Origin: Skermanella stibiiresistens SB22
Lineage (GTDB): Bacteria > Pseudomonadota > Alphaproteobacteria > Azospirillales > Azospirillaceae
DNA: 64,000 nucleotides
Direction: 5' to 3'
NCBI RefSeq assembly: GCF_000576635.1
Contig: NZ_AVFL01000012.1
Location: 150,711 to 214,710 of the forward strand
Shown here: in pieces, positions 24,531-34,267 of the stretch
Position numbering within the stretch: position 1 is the stretch's first letter
Layout: every line of letters starts with the position of its first letter
The notes under the pieces: model-generated
The model's database searches: none
Told to the model about the DNA's origin: nothing
The model's input: the letters and a program-made list of their open reading frames with translations, nothing else
Program-made: the position numbers and the translations under genes

Positions 24531-26518
24531 AAAGCCGGCGGTGGAAACGCTCGGGTCCGGCGCGACAGCGCCCGGACGGTGCGATCCACCGCCACCGCCA
24601 GATCGTCGATCAAGCCTAAGTCCACCTTGACCAGGGTCGAGGTGGTGGCGCTGGCGGCTTCCTTGGCCGCGATCTCCAGCGACTTCGCCAATCCGGCGAT
24701 CCGCGCGGCGCCCAAGTTGCTGGCGACGCCCTTCAGCGTATGGGCGGAAGCCGCCAGCGCTGCCCAATCCCCGGCGGCGGTGGCGTCCCGCACCCGGTCG
24801 AACTCCATGCCCACATCATCGCAGAACGCGGTCAGCAACTCGGCCAGCATCTCGTCACCGACACCGGCGCGGATCTCCTCGACCTGCGCCTCGTCGATCA
24901 GGTCGCCGTCGAACGGCTCGACCTGGTTCGTCAGCGGTGCCGTCGGGGCGGGGAGACCGGGCGAGGGCGTCGGGGCGCTGGCCGTCCGCGCCCGGCCGAC
25001 GATGGCCCGGAGCTTCCCGTGGTCGATCGGCTTGGTCAGGTACCCGTCCAAGCCGGCGGCCATGTGCCGGTCCATCTGTTCGGACATGGCGTCGGCGCTG
25101 AGGCCGATGATCGGGATCGCCGACACGGGGCCGCGCAGGTCCCTAATGGCCCGCGTCGCGGTTGGACCATCCATCTCGGGCATGTGCATGTCCATCAGGA
25201 CGAGGTCGTAGCCATCGGGGCGTTCGGCCGAGCGGACGCCGCACTCGGACAGCTCGAACACGGCCTTGCGCCCATCCGGGACCGAGATGATCTCGTGCCC
25301 GTCCTGCTCCAGGATGCGCTCGACCAGCATGCGGTTGATCGCGTTGTCCTCCGCCAGCAGCACGCGGCGGAAATCGGCCATCGCCATCTCCTCCATCAGG
25401 CTGTCGTCGGCGTGGGCCGGTGCCGCGCAGAGGGGCGCCGGGATGCGGACCAGGAAGGCGGAGCCTTCACCCGGCATGCTGTTCACCCGCAGCGAGCCGC
25501 CCATCGCCTCGACCAGCCGCTTGCTGATCGCCAGCCCCAGGCCGGTGCCGCCGAACCGGCGCGTCGTGGTCTCGTCGGCTTGCACGAAGGGCTGGAAGAG
25601 CTGCCGGACCTGCTCTGGCGTCATGCCGATGCCGGTGTCGATCACGGCGAATTCGACCATGCCGGCTGGTCCTACCGACACCCGGACATCGATCCGGCCG
25701 TCCTCGGTGAACTTGCAGGCGTTGCCGATCAGGTTCGACAGAACCTGACGCAGACGGGTGACGTCGCCCTCGATCCATTCCGGCACGTCGGCGTCCGTCG
25801 TGACGAACAGCGAGGTCTCCTTGTCGCGGGCGCTGGTGGCGAACAGCATGACGATATCACGGGCGATCGACGCCGGGCTCAGGGGTGTCCTCTCCAGGGT
25901 CAGGAAGCCCGCCTCGATCTTGCTGAAATCCAGGATGTCGTTGAGGACGCGCAGCAGATCCTGGCCTGAGCGCCGGATGATCTCGATATAGGAGAGCTGC
26001 CGCTGGTCGATCGTGAAGGCTTTCAGCAGGTCCGCGAAGCCCAGGATCGCGTTCATCGGGGTGCGCAGCTCATGGCTCATGGTCGCCAGGAACCGGGTCT
26101 TCGCGTCTCCGGCCGCGTGGGCCGCCTCCCGCTGCCGCGCCGCCTCCCGCTTGATCTCATCCATTTCCGCGCCGAGATCGGCCAGTCGCCGCCGGGACTG
26201 GTGGAGCGGGGTGATGTCGGTGGCGGTGCCGACGACGACCGCGCCATCGGGAACGGCGGTCAGCCGCAACCAGCGCTCGGCGCCATCCTCGATGACCGAG
26301 AGTTCGGCCACGGACGGCCGTCCATCGGCGGACGCTTCGCCGCACCGCTCGATCAAGGCCGCCATCGCCGTCGTCGGAAGGGACTTGGCGGCTGGGTTCA
26401 GCCTGAGCGGACGGGGAGATATGTCGCCGGAGCGCCGCTCCACGACCATGATGGCGTCGGAGGAGGCGCGCAGAAGGGCGTCCAGTAGGGATTCCGGACC
26501 GGTTCCAAGATCGGTCAT
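24467..26518 (-). CDS. Hybrid sensor histidine kinase / response regulator with Hpt domain
   Basis: 683 residues, no membrane helix. PAS-like N-terminus about 10-110, coiled coil 110-140, HisKA with phospho-acceptor His149 (ATMSHELRTPMNAILG), HATPase with IGNACKF and DTGIGM, receiver domain with Asp443 (LVLMDMHMPEMDG), and Hpt with His593 (SAHTLKGVASN). It is a complete cytosolic phosphorelay without an output domain. It is the last of the minus-strand genes running from draT. The 27-residue C-terminal tail is encoded antisense to the end of the SIR2 gene. Signal and target are unknown; involvement in nitrogen or oxygen signalling is suggested only by location. Confidence 0.93.
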   Translation of the reverse strand: MTDLGTGPESLLDALLRASSDAIMVVERRSGDISPRPLRLNPAAKSLPTTAMAALIERCGEASADGRPSVAELSVIEDGAERWLRLTAVPDGAVVVGTATDITPLHQSRRRLADLGAEMDEIKREAARQREAAHAAGDAKTRFLATMSHELRTPMNAILGFADLLKAFTIDQRQLSYIEIIRRSGQDLLRVLNDILDFSKIEAGFLTLERTPLSPASIARDIVMLFATSARDKETSLFVTTDADVPEWIEGDVTRLRQVLSNLIGNACKFTEDGRIDVRVSVGPAGMVEFAVIDTGIGMTPEQVRQLFQPFVQADETTTRRFGGTGLGLAISKRLVEAMGGSLRVNSMPGEGSAFLVRIPAPLCAAPAHADDSLMEEMAMADFRRVLLAEDNAINRMLVERILEQDGHEIISVPDGRKAVFELSECGVRSAERPDGYDLVLMDMHMPEMDGPTATRAIRDLRGPVSAIPIIGLSADAMSEQMDRHMAAGLDGYLTKPIDHGKLRAIVGRARTASAPTPSPGLPAPTAPLTNQVEPFDGDLIDEAQVEEIRAGVGDEMLAELLTAFCDDVGMEFDRVRDATAAGDWAALAASAHTLKGVASNLGAARIAGLAKSLEIAAKEAASATTSTLVKVDLGLIDDLAVAVDRTVRALSRRTRAFPPPAFQEADKTSTASAREISTGVMS

Positions 26519-26597
26519 GTGGTGGTTCCGGCTCCCAAATACCCAGTCTCGACGCGAGTATACTTAATTTAATACAATTTGGCCGGGATATCCATCG

Positions 26598-27359
26598 TCA
26601 AAGACGGCGACCATCCCGAAACACGGCCAAGGCGCCCCGATCCATGATCGTCCAGTTCTCGTCGCGGGTCAGTGGGCGGGTCGCGACCATGGTGACGACA
26701 TCGCTGGCCGTGGTTTCCTGGGCGAAGTCGACGCTCAGATCCTCGTCGATCAAGGTCGCGTTGCCGAACGGATGCCGCCTCGTCAACCAGGCGAGGTTGG
26801 TACCGCAAAAGCAGAACAAGGCCCTGCCGTCGGTCAGCAGGAGGTTGAAGACGCCCATCGCGTGCAGTTCACCGCACAGCGCCTCGATCTCGCGGCACAG
26901 CGCCTTGAAGGCGGGCGGCCTGTCCCAGCGTTCCCGCAGCCGGTCGAGCATCCAGCAGAAGGCATGCTCGCTGTCGGTGGTGCCGACCGGCAGATAGCTG
27001 GACAGGGGCAGCGACTTGACGCCCTTCAACTGGCCGTTATGGGCGAAGGTCCAGTACCGTCCCCACAGCTCGCGGATGAAGGGGTGCGTGTTCTCCAGCG
27101 CCACCCGGCCGCGGTTGGCGCGCCGGATATGGCAGATGACGTTGGTGCTCTTGATCGAGTAGCCGCGGACGAACCGGGCGATCTCCGATTCGGCGCTTGG
27201 GCTTGGATCATGGAAGCTCCTGCACCCCTTGCCGTCATAGAAGGTGATGCCCCAGCCGTCGGAATGGGGACCGGTCTCGCCCCCGCGGCGCATCAGGCCG
27301 GCGAAGCTGAAGCAGATGTCGGTCGGAACGTTGGCGTTCATGCCCAGAAGCTCGCACAT
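26598..27359 (-). CDS. Class II glutamine amidotransferase (YafJ-like)
   Basis: 253 residues. [19 protein letters not shown] puts the nucleophile Cys at position 2. [30 protein letters not shown] and FAHNGQLKG complete the Ntn-type glutaminase pocket. There is no second synthase domain, so it is a stand-alone class II glutaminase of the YafJ/EgtC-like group whose acceptor is unknown. It lies between the NifO-like gene and the hybrid kinase. A glutamine-handling enzyme next to draTG is notable because glutamine level drives DraTG switching, but no link is proven. Confidence 0.9.
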   Translation of the reverse strand: MCELLGMNANVPTDICFSFAGLMRRGGETGPHSDGWGITFYDGKGCRSFHDPSPSAESEIARFVRGYSIKSTNVICHIRRANRGRVALENTHPFIRELWGRYWTFAHNGQLKGVKSLPLSSYLPVGTTDSEHAFCWMLDRLRERWDRPPAFKALCREIEALCGELHAMGVFNLLLTDGRALFCFCGTNLAWLTRRHPFGNATLIDEDLSVDFAQETTASDVVTMVATRPLTRDENWTIMDRGALAVFRDGRRL

Positions 27360-27401
27360 GACGATGGCCTTACGAGAATCCGGGACGTCTGTCGAGGGGC
27401 T

Positions 27402-27794
27402 TCACCGACGCGGGCAACCCTCGATCGAACCGTCGACGGGGGTCGCGAGCCCGATCCACGCGTCGACCAGGGCCGGTTCGAACCCAACCTCGCGCCGTTC
27501 GCCCACCCGCATCAGCGGCCGGCGGATCAGCAGGGGATTGGCGACCAGGACCGCGAGCGCCGCCTCCTCGCCGAAAGCCTCCGGAATGACCTCCCCGGAT
27601 TTCACGGCGGGCGCCGAACGGTTGAACCAGTCGGCGACGGGACGGTCGCCGAAGTAGGGGCGGAGGGAACTGGCGGTCCAGGGTTCCGCCAGCAGGTTCC
27701 GCGATTCGACGACATGGCCGGCCTCGGCCAGCAGGCGTTTTTGCTTGGCGTTTCCCACGCAGCCAGGCTTTTCGAAGAAGATGACGGTCGCCAA
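27402..27794 (-). CDS. NifO-like ArsC/Spx-family nitrogenase-associated protein
   Basis: About 130 residues of thioredoxin/ArsC fold. It begins ATVIFFEKPGCVGNAKQKRLLAEAGH, where only one Cys of the classic CXXC is present, then has LLAEPWTASSLRPYFGDRPVADWFN and a C-terminal GFEPALVDAWIG. This pattern is that of NifO and related nitrogenase-associated proteins. No ATG fits: TTG 27794 has GAGGA about 10 bases upstream and gives the family N-terminus, while TTG 27851 would add a Pro/His-rich leader and overlap draG. It follows draG closely in the same operon. Confidence 0.8.
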   Translation of the reverse strand: MATVIFFEKPGCVGNAKQKRLLAEAGHVVESRNLLAEPWTASSLRPYFGDRPVADWFNRSAPAVKSGEVIPEAFGEEAALAVLVANPLLIRRPLMRVGERREVGFEPALVDAWIGLATPVDGSIEGCPRR

Positions 27795-27835
27795 CGCTGG
27801 TGTATCCTCGGAATGGGGGTGGGGCGGATGCCGGC

Positions 27836-28729
27836 TCAGCCGGTTCGGCAAGCCGGTGACAGCGCCAGCAGCAGATCGGTCTGGCGCTCGATCTCGGTCC
27901 GCACCTGCGGGTCTAGCTTCCTCAGCCAGCGTGGCGGCAGGTCCTTCGCGCCATAGGTGGCGCCGGCCAGCATGCCGGCGATGGCTCCGGTGGTGTCGGC
28001 GTCGCCGCCTTGGTTGACCGTCTCGACGATGCAGGACTCGATGCTGTCGGTGCGGAAATAGAAGTGGAACACCGTCTGGATGGTGTCGATGATATAGGCG
28101 GTCGACAGGCCCGAGTAGGGCGTGAAGCGGAAGCCCTTGTGCGCCGCGACCAATCTATTGGCCTCCTCGCGGCAATCCTTGATGCCGCCGCCTTGGATCA
28201 GGCGCCTGACCATGCGGCCCAGGCACAGCACCGCCGCGTCGGACAGCGGGTTGTTATGCGTGATGTGGGATTGCTCCAGGCTGCGCTGGATGAAGGCAGC
28301 GTCGTCGCCTAGGGTCGAGAGCGCGACCGGCAGGTTCCGCATCGCGGCGCCGTTGCCGGCGCTGGTCTCGGACAGGGGGGCCTCGATCTCGCCTTTGATC
28401 ATGTAGCCGCGGATGCCGCGCCGTGTCGTGTCCCCGACATCGGCCGGCACGCCACGCAGCCACTCGGCGAAGCAGTCGGCGACGAGCTTGAGGTCCCAGC
28501 CGGCGGATTTGATGATCGCGCGTCCCAGCCAGACCGACATCTCGGTGTCGTCGGTGACTTGGCCCGGCGACAGCCGCAGCCAGCCACCGCCCTTGATGTG
28601 ACGGTGGATCCCGTATTCGCGGGCGATCTCGCTCTTGGTCATGAACTCGACGGTGGCGCCAAGCGCGTCACCGCAGGCCAAGCCGAGATACGCACCCAGG
28701 GCGCGATCCCTGATCTTGGGGTCGATCAT
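27836..28729 (-). CDS. draG: DraG, ADP-ribosyl-dinitrogenase reductase hydrolase
   Basis: 297 residues of the ADP-ribosylglycohydrolase family. Metal-site motifs are GDALGATVEF, VTDDTEMSVWL near the N-terminus and NQGGDADTTGAIAGMLAGA near the C-terminus, which bind the two Mn ions. It removes ADP-ribose from the target Arg of NifH to restore activity. ATG 28729 gives the family start MIDPKIRDRALGAYLGLACGD; the longer frame to 28927 is not protein-like. It lies 31 bp downstream of draT. Confidence 0.96.
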   Translation of the reverse strand: MIDPKIRDRALGAYLGLACGDALGATVEFMTKSEIAREYGIHRHIKGGGWLRLSPGQVTDDTEMSVWLGRAIIKSAGWDLKLVADCFAEWLRGVPADVGDTTRRGIRGYMIKGEIEAPLSETSAGNGAAMRNLPVALSTLGDDAAFIQRSLEQSHITHNNPLSDAAVLCLGRMVRRLIQGGGIKDCREEANRLVAAHKGFRFTPYSGLSTAYIIDTIQTVFHFYFRTDSIESCIVETVNQGGDADTTGAIAGMLAGATYGAKDLPPRWLRKLDPQVRTEIERQTDLLLALSPACRTG

Positions 28730-28760
28730 TGGCTGTGCCGTGCTTTCCAGATGGATTGTC

Positions 28761-29678
28761 CTAGAATATCGAGGCGGTGACCCGGTAGTCGCCGCCCACG
28801 ACAAGGTATTCACCTTCGCCCTGGAAAGGGTAGCGTGGCAGGAGGTCGCGGAAGAACACCAGCTTGGCGCTGGGGACCCGGGCCTCCAGGATGTGGTCGC
28901 CGAACTGGCCCGCGATATCGCGGTCATTGGTGAACGAAACCAAGTTGTTGAGCCGCAGGATCACGGATCGGCGGGACTTCGCCCCATCGGACCGGCCGAC
29001 GATGTGGTGCTCCTCGAAATCGTTGACGCCGCGGTACAGCGTCAAATGGGCGCAATCCGGTCCGAACAGCCGAGGCACCGACCACTGGCAGAATTCGAAC
29101 AGCAGGTCGAGCTGTTCGTGGATCATGTTGTTGTGGAATCGGGTCGACAGCTTCTGTTCCAGGTAGCCAGCCCAGGCGTCCGACGCCATCCGGCGCAGCG
29201 GCGCCTTGTGGAAGGTGGGCAGCAGGCCGAACCTGCTCTCCACCCAGCCCTTCAGGACGGCGCCCTCGGCATTGTTGCTGTCGAACATCCATCCCTTCAG
29301 GAGCCGCAGGTAGGACGAGCGGAACCGCTTCCGTCCGTCGGCGCCGGCGCTGCCGCTGAAATCGGGCGAGATCCCGAAGTGATCGCCCATGTAGGCCTGG
29401 AACACGTCCCCCGCCTCGACCGCCGTCCGGGTCTCCTCGAGGCTGGCGAACAGCGCCGCGTGGATCTGCCTTGTGCCGCTGATGTGGAGGGGGACCGGCC
29501 GGTCGTTGAACGCGGTCGAGCCGAGCAGGTCGGTCGGCACCCGGAGCAGGTTCGTCCTGTGCTGGCGTTGGGATACGGGAGCGGGTTCATCCGCGGGGTC
29601 CGTCCAATCCACGGACGGGGGATCGGTGTCTTGCGGAGCGGGTTGGCCCGCTTCTTCCTTATTGTCGCCGCTGGTCAT
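28761..29678 (-). CDS. draT: DraT, NAD-dinitrogenase-reductase ADP-ribosyltransferase
   Basis: 305 residues. A polar, Pro-rich N-terminus of about 45 residues precedes the DraT domain with LPTDLLGSTAFNDRPVPLHI, GDHFGISPD, LLKGWMFDSNNAEGAVLKGW, HLTLYRGVNDFEEH and YPFQGEGEYLVVGGDYRV. It transfers ADP-ribose from NAD to one Arg of NifH on ammonium or energy shift. ATG 29678 has an AGAAGGTGG ribosome-binding site. It is divergent from nifH, as in Azospirillum, with draG next. Confidence 0.95.
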   Translation of the reverse strand: MTSGDNKEEAGQPAPQDTDPPSVDWTDPADEPAPVSQRQHRTNLLRVPTDLLGSTAFNDRPVPLHISGTRQIHAALFASLEETRTAVEAGDVFQAYMGDHFGISPDFSGSAGADGRKRFRSSYLRLLKGWMFDSNNAEGAVLKGWVESRFGLLPTFHKAPLRRMASDAWAGYLEQKLSTRFHNNMIHEQLDLLFEFCQWSVPRLFGPDCAHLTLYRGVNDFEEHHIVGRSDGAKSRRSVILRLNNLVSFTNDRDIAGQFGDHILEARVPSAKLVFFRDLLPRYPFQGEGEYLVVGGDYRVTASIF

Positions 29679-29774
29679 GTCGCCACCTTCTTGATGGCCC
29701 CGAGCATAGCGCCGCGTGGGCGTCTTGCAATGGACCAGCGGTGAAGGGCCGCATGGTCCCAAACCCCGGCGCGG

Positions 29775-29790
29775 TGTGTCAGACCCGACA
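29775..29790. promoter_or_regulatory. NifA upstream activator sequence 1 of nifH
   Basis: Exact TGT-N10-ACA, about 109 bp upstream of the nifH -24 element and about 97 bp upstream of draT on the other strand. Confidence 0.8.
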
Positions 29791-29803
29791 ATGTGTAGGG
29801 GTT

Positions 29804-29819
29804 TGTCAGGTATCACACA
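29804..29819. promoter_or_regulatory. NifA upstream activator sequence 2 of nifH
   Basis: A second exact TGT-N10-ACA, with its centre 29 bp from the first, i.e. close to three helical turns, so both sites face nearly the same side of the DNA. Confidence 0.8.
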
Positions 29820-29869
29820 GCTTGACCGACCCCTGCGACAAGCTGTCAGGACGGCAAATCTCTTTTTAA

Positions 29870-30901
<1,032 letters not shown>

Positions 30902-30908
30902 CGAGCAC

Positions 30909-30942
30909 TCCGAGGCGGCGCCTTCCAAGCCGCCGCCTCGGA
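30909..30942 (+). repeat. nifH-nifD intercistronic hairpin
   Basis: A 12-bp stem (arms CCGAGGCGGCG / CGCCGCCTCGG plus one T-A pair) begins 8 bases after the nifH stop. There is no T-run, so read-through to nifD is expected. Such a hairpin can stabilise the nifH mRNA segment or reduce downstream transcription. Confidence 0.6.
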
Positions 30943-31070
30943 CACCACCTGACCGCGCCAGCGCCGATGAGCCCTGGAGGGCGGTCGAACACCGCAGCGC
31001 GCGGACGCGCTGGCACCCCATACGGATTTCGCGCGCGCGGCGCGCATCGGACGAGCAGCAGGAGGCCGGC

Positions 31071-32516
31071 ATGAGCTTGGCGAACGAACAGACCAAAGAA
31101 GCGACCCAAGCCCTCATCAATGAGGTGCTTGAGGCTTATCCCGAGAAGTCGCGCAAGCGCCGCGCGAAGCACATCGGCATCCAGACCGCCGAGGCCAAGG
31201 ATTGCGACGTCAAGTCGAACGTCAAGTCGATCCCCGGCGTCATGACCATCCGCGGCTGCGCCTACGCCGGTTCCAAGGGCGTGGTGTGGGGTCCGATCAA
31301 GGACATGATCCACATCTCCCACGGCCCGGTCGGCTGCGGCTACTATTCCTGGTCCGGCCGCCGCAACTACTACATCGGCGTCACCGGCGTGGATAGCTGG
31401 GGCACGATGCACTTCACGTCCGACTTCCAGGAGAAGGACATCGTCTTCGGCGGCGACAAGAAGCTCGCCAAGGTCATCGACGAGATCAACGACCTGTTCC
31501 CGCTGGTCAACGGCATCTCGATCCAGTCCGAGTGTCCGATCGGCCTGATCGGCGACGACATCGAGGCCGTCGCCCGCAACAAGGCGACGGAAATCGGCAA
31601 GCCGGTCATTCCGGTTCGGTGCGAAGGCTTCCGCGGCGTCTCCCAGTCGCTGGGCCACCACATCGCCAACGACACGATCCGGGACTGGGTGTTCGACAAG
31701 ACCGAGCCCAAGGCCGGTTTCGAGGGCACGCCCTACGACGTCACCATCATCGGCGACTACAACATCGGCGGCGACGCGTGGTCGTCCCGCATCCTGCTGG
31801 AGGAGATCGGTCTCCGCGTGATCGCCCAGTGGTCCGGCGACGGCACGCTGGCCGAGCTGGAGAACACCCCGCTCGCCAAGGTGAACCTCATCCACTGCTA
31901 TCGGTCGATGAACTACATCGCCCGCCACATGGAAGAGAAGTTCAACATTCCTTGGATGGAATACAACTTCTTCGGCCCGTCCCAGATCGCCGAGAGCCTG
32001 CGCAAGATCGCGGCGCTGTTCGACGACAAGATCCAGGCCAACGCCGAGGCCGTGATCGCCAAGTACCAGCCGCTGGTCGATGGCGTCATCGCGCGCTTCA
32101 AGCCCCGGCTGAACGGCAAGAAGGTCATGCTCTACGTCGGCGGCCTGCGTCCGCGCCACGTGGTCGACGCCTACCACGACCTGGGCATGGAAGTCACCGG
32201 CACCGGTTACGAGTTCGCCCACAACGACGACTATCAGCGCACCACCCATTACACCAAGGAAGGCACGCTGATCTACGACGACGTCACGGCCTACGAGTTC
32301 GAGAAGTTCGTCGAGAAGCTGGATCCCGATCTGGTCGCGTCGGGCATCAAGGAAAAGTACGTCTTCCAGAAGATGGGCAAACCCTTCCGGCAGATGCACT
32401 CCTGGGATTATTCCGGCCCGTACCATGGTTACGACGGGTTCGCCATCTTCGCCCGCGACATGGACATGGCGATCAACAACCCCGTGTGGAACCTGACCAA
32501 GGCCCCCTGGGCCTGA
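31071..32516 (+). CDS. nifD: NifD, nitrogenase MoFe protein alpha chain
   Basis: 481 residues. P-cluster ligands are Cys63 (RGCAYAG), Cys89 ([10 protein letters not shown]) and Cys155 ([11 protein letters not shown]). FeMo-cofactor is held by the Cys in [12 protein letters not shown] and the His in [16 protein letters not shown]. It forms the alpha2beta2 MoFe protein with NifK, where N2 is reduced. GCAGGAGGCCGGC precedes ATG 31071. It is separated from nifH by 169 bp containing a hairpin. Normal length and all ligands present. Confidence 0.99.
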   Translation: MSLANEQTKEATQALINEVLEAYPEKSRKRRAKHIGIQTAEAKDCDVKSNVKSIPGVMTIRGCAYAGSKGVVWGPIKDMIHISHGPVGCGYYSWSGRRNYYIGVTGVDSWGTMHFTSDFQEKDIVFGGDKKLAKVIDEINDLFPLVNGISIQSECPIGLIGDDIEAVARNKATEIGKPVIPVRCEGFRGVSQSLGHHIANDTIRDWVFDKTEPKAGFEGTPYDVTIIGDYNIGGDAWSSRILLEEIGLRVIAQWSGDGTLAELENTPLAKVNLIHCYRSMNYIARHMEEKFNIPWMEYNFFGPSQIAESLRKIAALFDDKIQANAEAVIAKYQPLVDGVIARFKPRLNGKKVMLYVGGLRPRHVVDAYHDLGMEVTGTGYEFAHNDDYQRTTHYTKEGTLIYDDVTAYEFEKFVEKLDPDLVASGIKEKYVFQKMGKPFRQMHSWDYSGPYHGYDGFAIFARDMDMAINNPVWNLTKAPWA

Positions 32517-32525
32517 CATCAAACA

Positions 32526-32566
32526 GGCGGCGGCGCGACCGCGCCGTCGGTCCGCTTCCCGCCGCC
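32526..32566 (+). repeat. nifD-nifK intercistronic hairpin
   Basis: Arms GGCGGCGG / CCGCCGCC with an inner GCGCG-acc-GCGC-like dyad lie in the 88-bp nifD-nifK gap. No T-run. Probably an mRNA structure rather than a terminator. Confidence 0.45.
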
Positions 32567-32604
32567 GTCCGGTCAAGCCGGCTTGAATATTCTTGGAGAC
32601 CAAC

Positions 32605-34152
32605 ATGCCCCAGAACGCTGAGAAGATTATCGATCACTTGGAGCTTTTCCGCCAGCCCGAGTACAAGGATATTTTCGCGCGGAAGCAAGCGGAGTTCGAG
32701 TACGGCCATCCCAAGGAAGAGGTCACCCGGGTCGCCGAGTGGACCAAGTCCGAGGAATACAAGGCCAAGAACTTCTCCCGCGAAGCCCTGACCATCAATC
32801 CGACCAAGGCGTGCCAGCCGCTGGGCGCCGTGTTCGCGGCCCAGGGCTTCGAAGGCACCCTGCCGTTCGTCCATGGTTCGCAGGGTTGCGTCGCCTATTA
32901 CCGCTCGCACCTGACCCGTCACTTCAAGGAGCCGAATTCCGCAGTGTCCTCGTCGATGACCGAGGACGCGGCCGTGTTCGGTGGCCTCAACAACATGATC
33001 GACGGTCTGGCGAACACCTACAGCCTGTACCAGCCGAAGATGATCGCCGTGTTGACGACCTGCATGGCCGAGGTCATCGGCGACGACCTGCAGGGTTTCA
33101 TCGTCAACGCGAAGAACAAGGACAGCATCCCGCAGGACTTCCCGGCCCCTCACGCCCATACCCCGGCCTTCGTCGGCAGCCACGTCACCGGCTACGACAA
33201 CATGATGAAGGGCATCCTGAATTACTTCTGGGACGCTCCGGACGCGGCTCCGCGGGTCGAGAACGACAGCCTGAACGTGATCGGCGGTTTCGATGGCTAC
33301 GCCGTTGGCAACAACCGCGAACTGAAGCGCATCTTCGGCCTGTTCGGCATCGACGCCACCATCCTGTCGGACGTGTCCGACGTGTTCGACACCCCGACCG
33401 ACGGCACCTTCCGCCTGTATGACGGTGGCACGACCATCGATCAGACCAAGGCCGCGAAGAACGCCAAGGCCACGATCTCGATGCAGGAGTACTGCACCCC
33501 GCAGACGCTCTCCTACATCAAGGACAAGGACCAGACGGTCGCCAAGTTCAACTACCCGATGGGTGTCGCCGCCACCGACGAGGTGCTGATGAAGCTGGTC
33601 GAGCTGACCGGCAAACCGGTTCCCGCCGAGCTGACCCTGGAGCGCGGCCGTCTGGTCGACGCCATCGCCGACAGCCACACCCACATCCACGGCAAGCGCT
33701 TCGCCGTCTATGGCGATCCCGACTTCTGCCTGGGCATGACGAAGTTCCTGCTGGAGCTGGGCGCCGAGCCTGTCCATGTCCTGTCGACCTCGGGTTCCAA
33801 GAAGTGGGACAAGCAGGTCCAGAAGCTGCTCGACGGCAGCCCGTTCGGCAAGTCGGGCGCGGCCTATGGCGGCAAGGACCTGTGGCACCTGCGGTCGCTG
33901 CTGTTCACCGACCCGGTCGATTACATCATCGGCAACAGCTACGGCAAATACCTGGAGCGTGACACCAAGATCCCGCTCATCCGCCTGACCTATCCGATCT
34001 TCGACCGTCACCACCACCACCGCTACCCGACCTGGGGTTATCAGGGCGGCCTGAACGTGCTGGTCCGCATCCTCGACAAGATCCTCGACGACATGGACCG
34101 CCACACGAACATCGCCGGCGAGACCGACTACTCCTTCGACCTGATCCGATAA
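32605..34152 (+). CDS. nifK: NifK, nitrogenase MoFe protein beta chain
   Basis: 515 residues from ATG 32605 (GGAGA 6 bases upstream; the in-frame TTG at 32593 overlaps that ribosome-binding site). P-cluster ligands are Cys70 (PTKACQPLG), Cys95 (GSQGCVAYY) and the Cys in [12 protein letters not shown]. The C-terminal half has [17 protein letters not shown] and the [14 protein letters not shown] segment. It pairs with NifD and shares the P-cluster. No irregularity is seen. Confidence 0.99.
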   Translation: MPQNAEKIIDHLELFRQPEYKDIFARKQAEFEYGHPKEEVTRVAEWTKSEEYKAKNFSREALTINPTKACQPLGAVFAAQGFEGTLPFVHGSQGCVAYYRSHLTRHFKEPNSAVSSSMTEDAAVFGGLNNMIDGLANTYSLYQPKMIAVLTTCMAEVIGDDLQGFIVNAKNKDSIPQDFPAPHAHTPAFVGSHVTGYDNMMKGILNYFWDAPDAAPRVENDSLNVIGGFDGYAVGNNRELKRIFGLFGIDATILSDVSDVFDTPTDGTFRLYDGGTTIDQTKAAKNAKATISMQEYCTPQTLSYIKDKDQTVAKFNYPMGVAATDEVLMKLVELTGKPVPAELTLERGRLVDAIADSHTHIHGKRFAVYGDPDFCLGMTKFLLELGAEPVHVLSTSGSKKWDKQVQKLLDGSPFGKSGAAYGGKDLWHLRSLLFTDPVDYIIGNSYGKYLERDTKIPLIRLTYPIFDRHHHHRYPTWGYQGGLNVLVRILDKILDDMDRHTNIAGETDYSFDLIR

Positions 34153-34162
34153 GCGACCCGAC

Positions 34163-34192
34163 CCCGGCGCCGCTCCCCGGAGCGGCGCCGGG
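34163..34192 (+). repeat. nifK-nifE intercistronic hairpin
   Basis: A perfect 14-base inverted repeat (CCCGGCGCCGCTCC / GGAGCGGCGCCGGG) starts 11 bases after the nifK stop. There is no T-run, and no sigma-54 promoter or NifA site is visible between it and nifE. It is therefore either a partial attenuator setting the NifK:NifE ratio or a 3' mRNA protector. Confidence 0.6.
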
Positions 34193-34267
34193 CACCACCC
34201 TGGACTTCAACCTACCGCGCTTCACATCACCGCGCCCTTGGGGGCGGCTTCCTGACGGGGGAACGAG

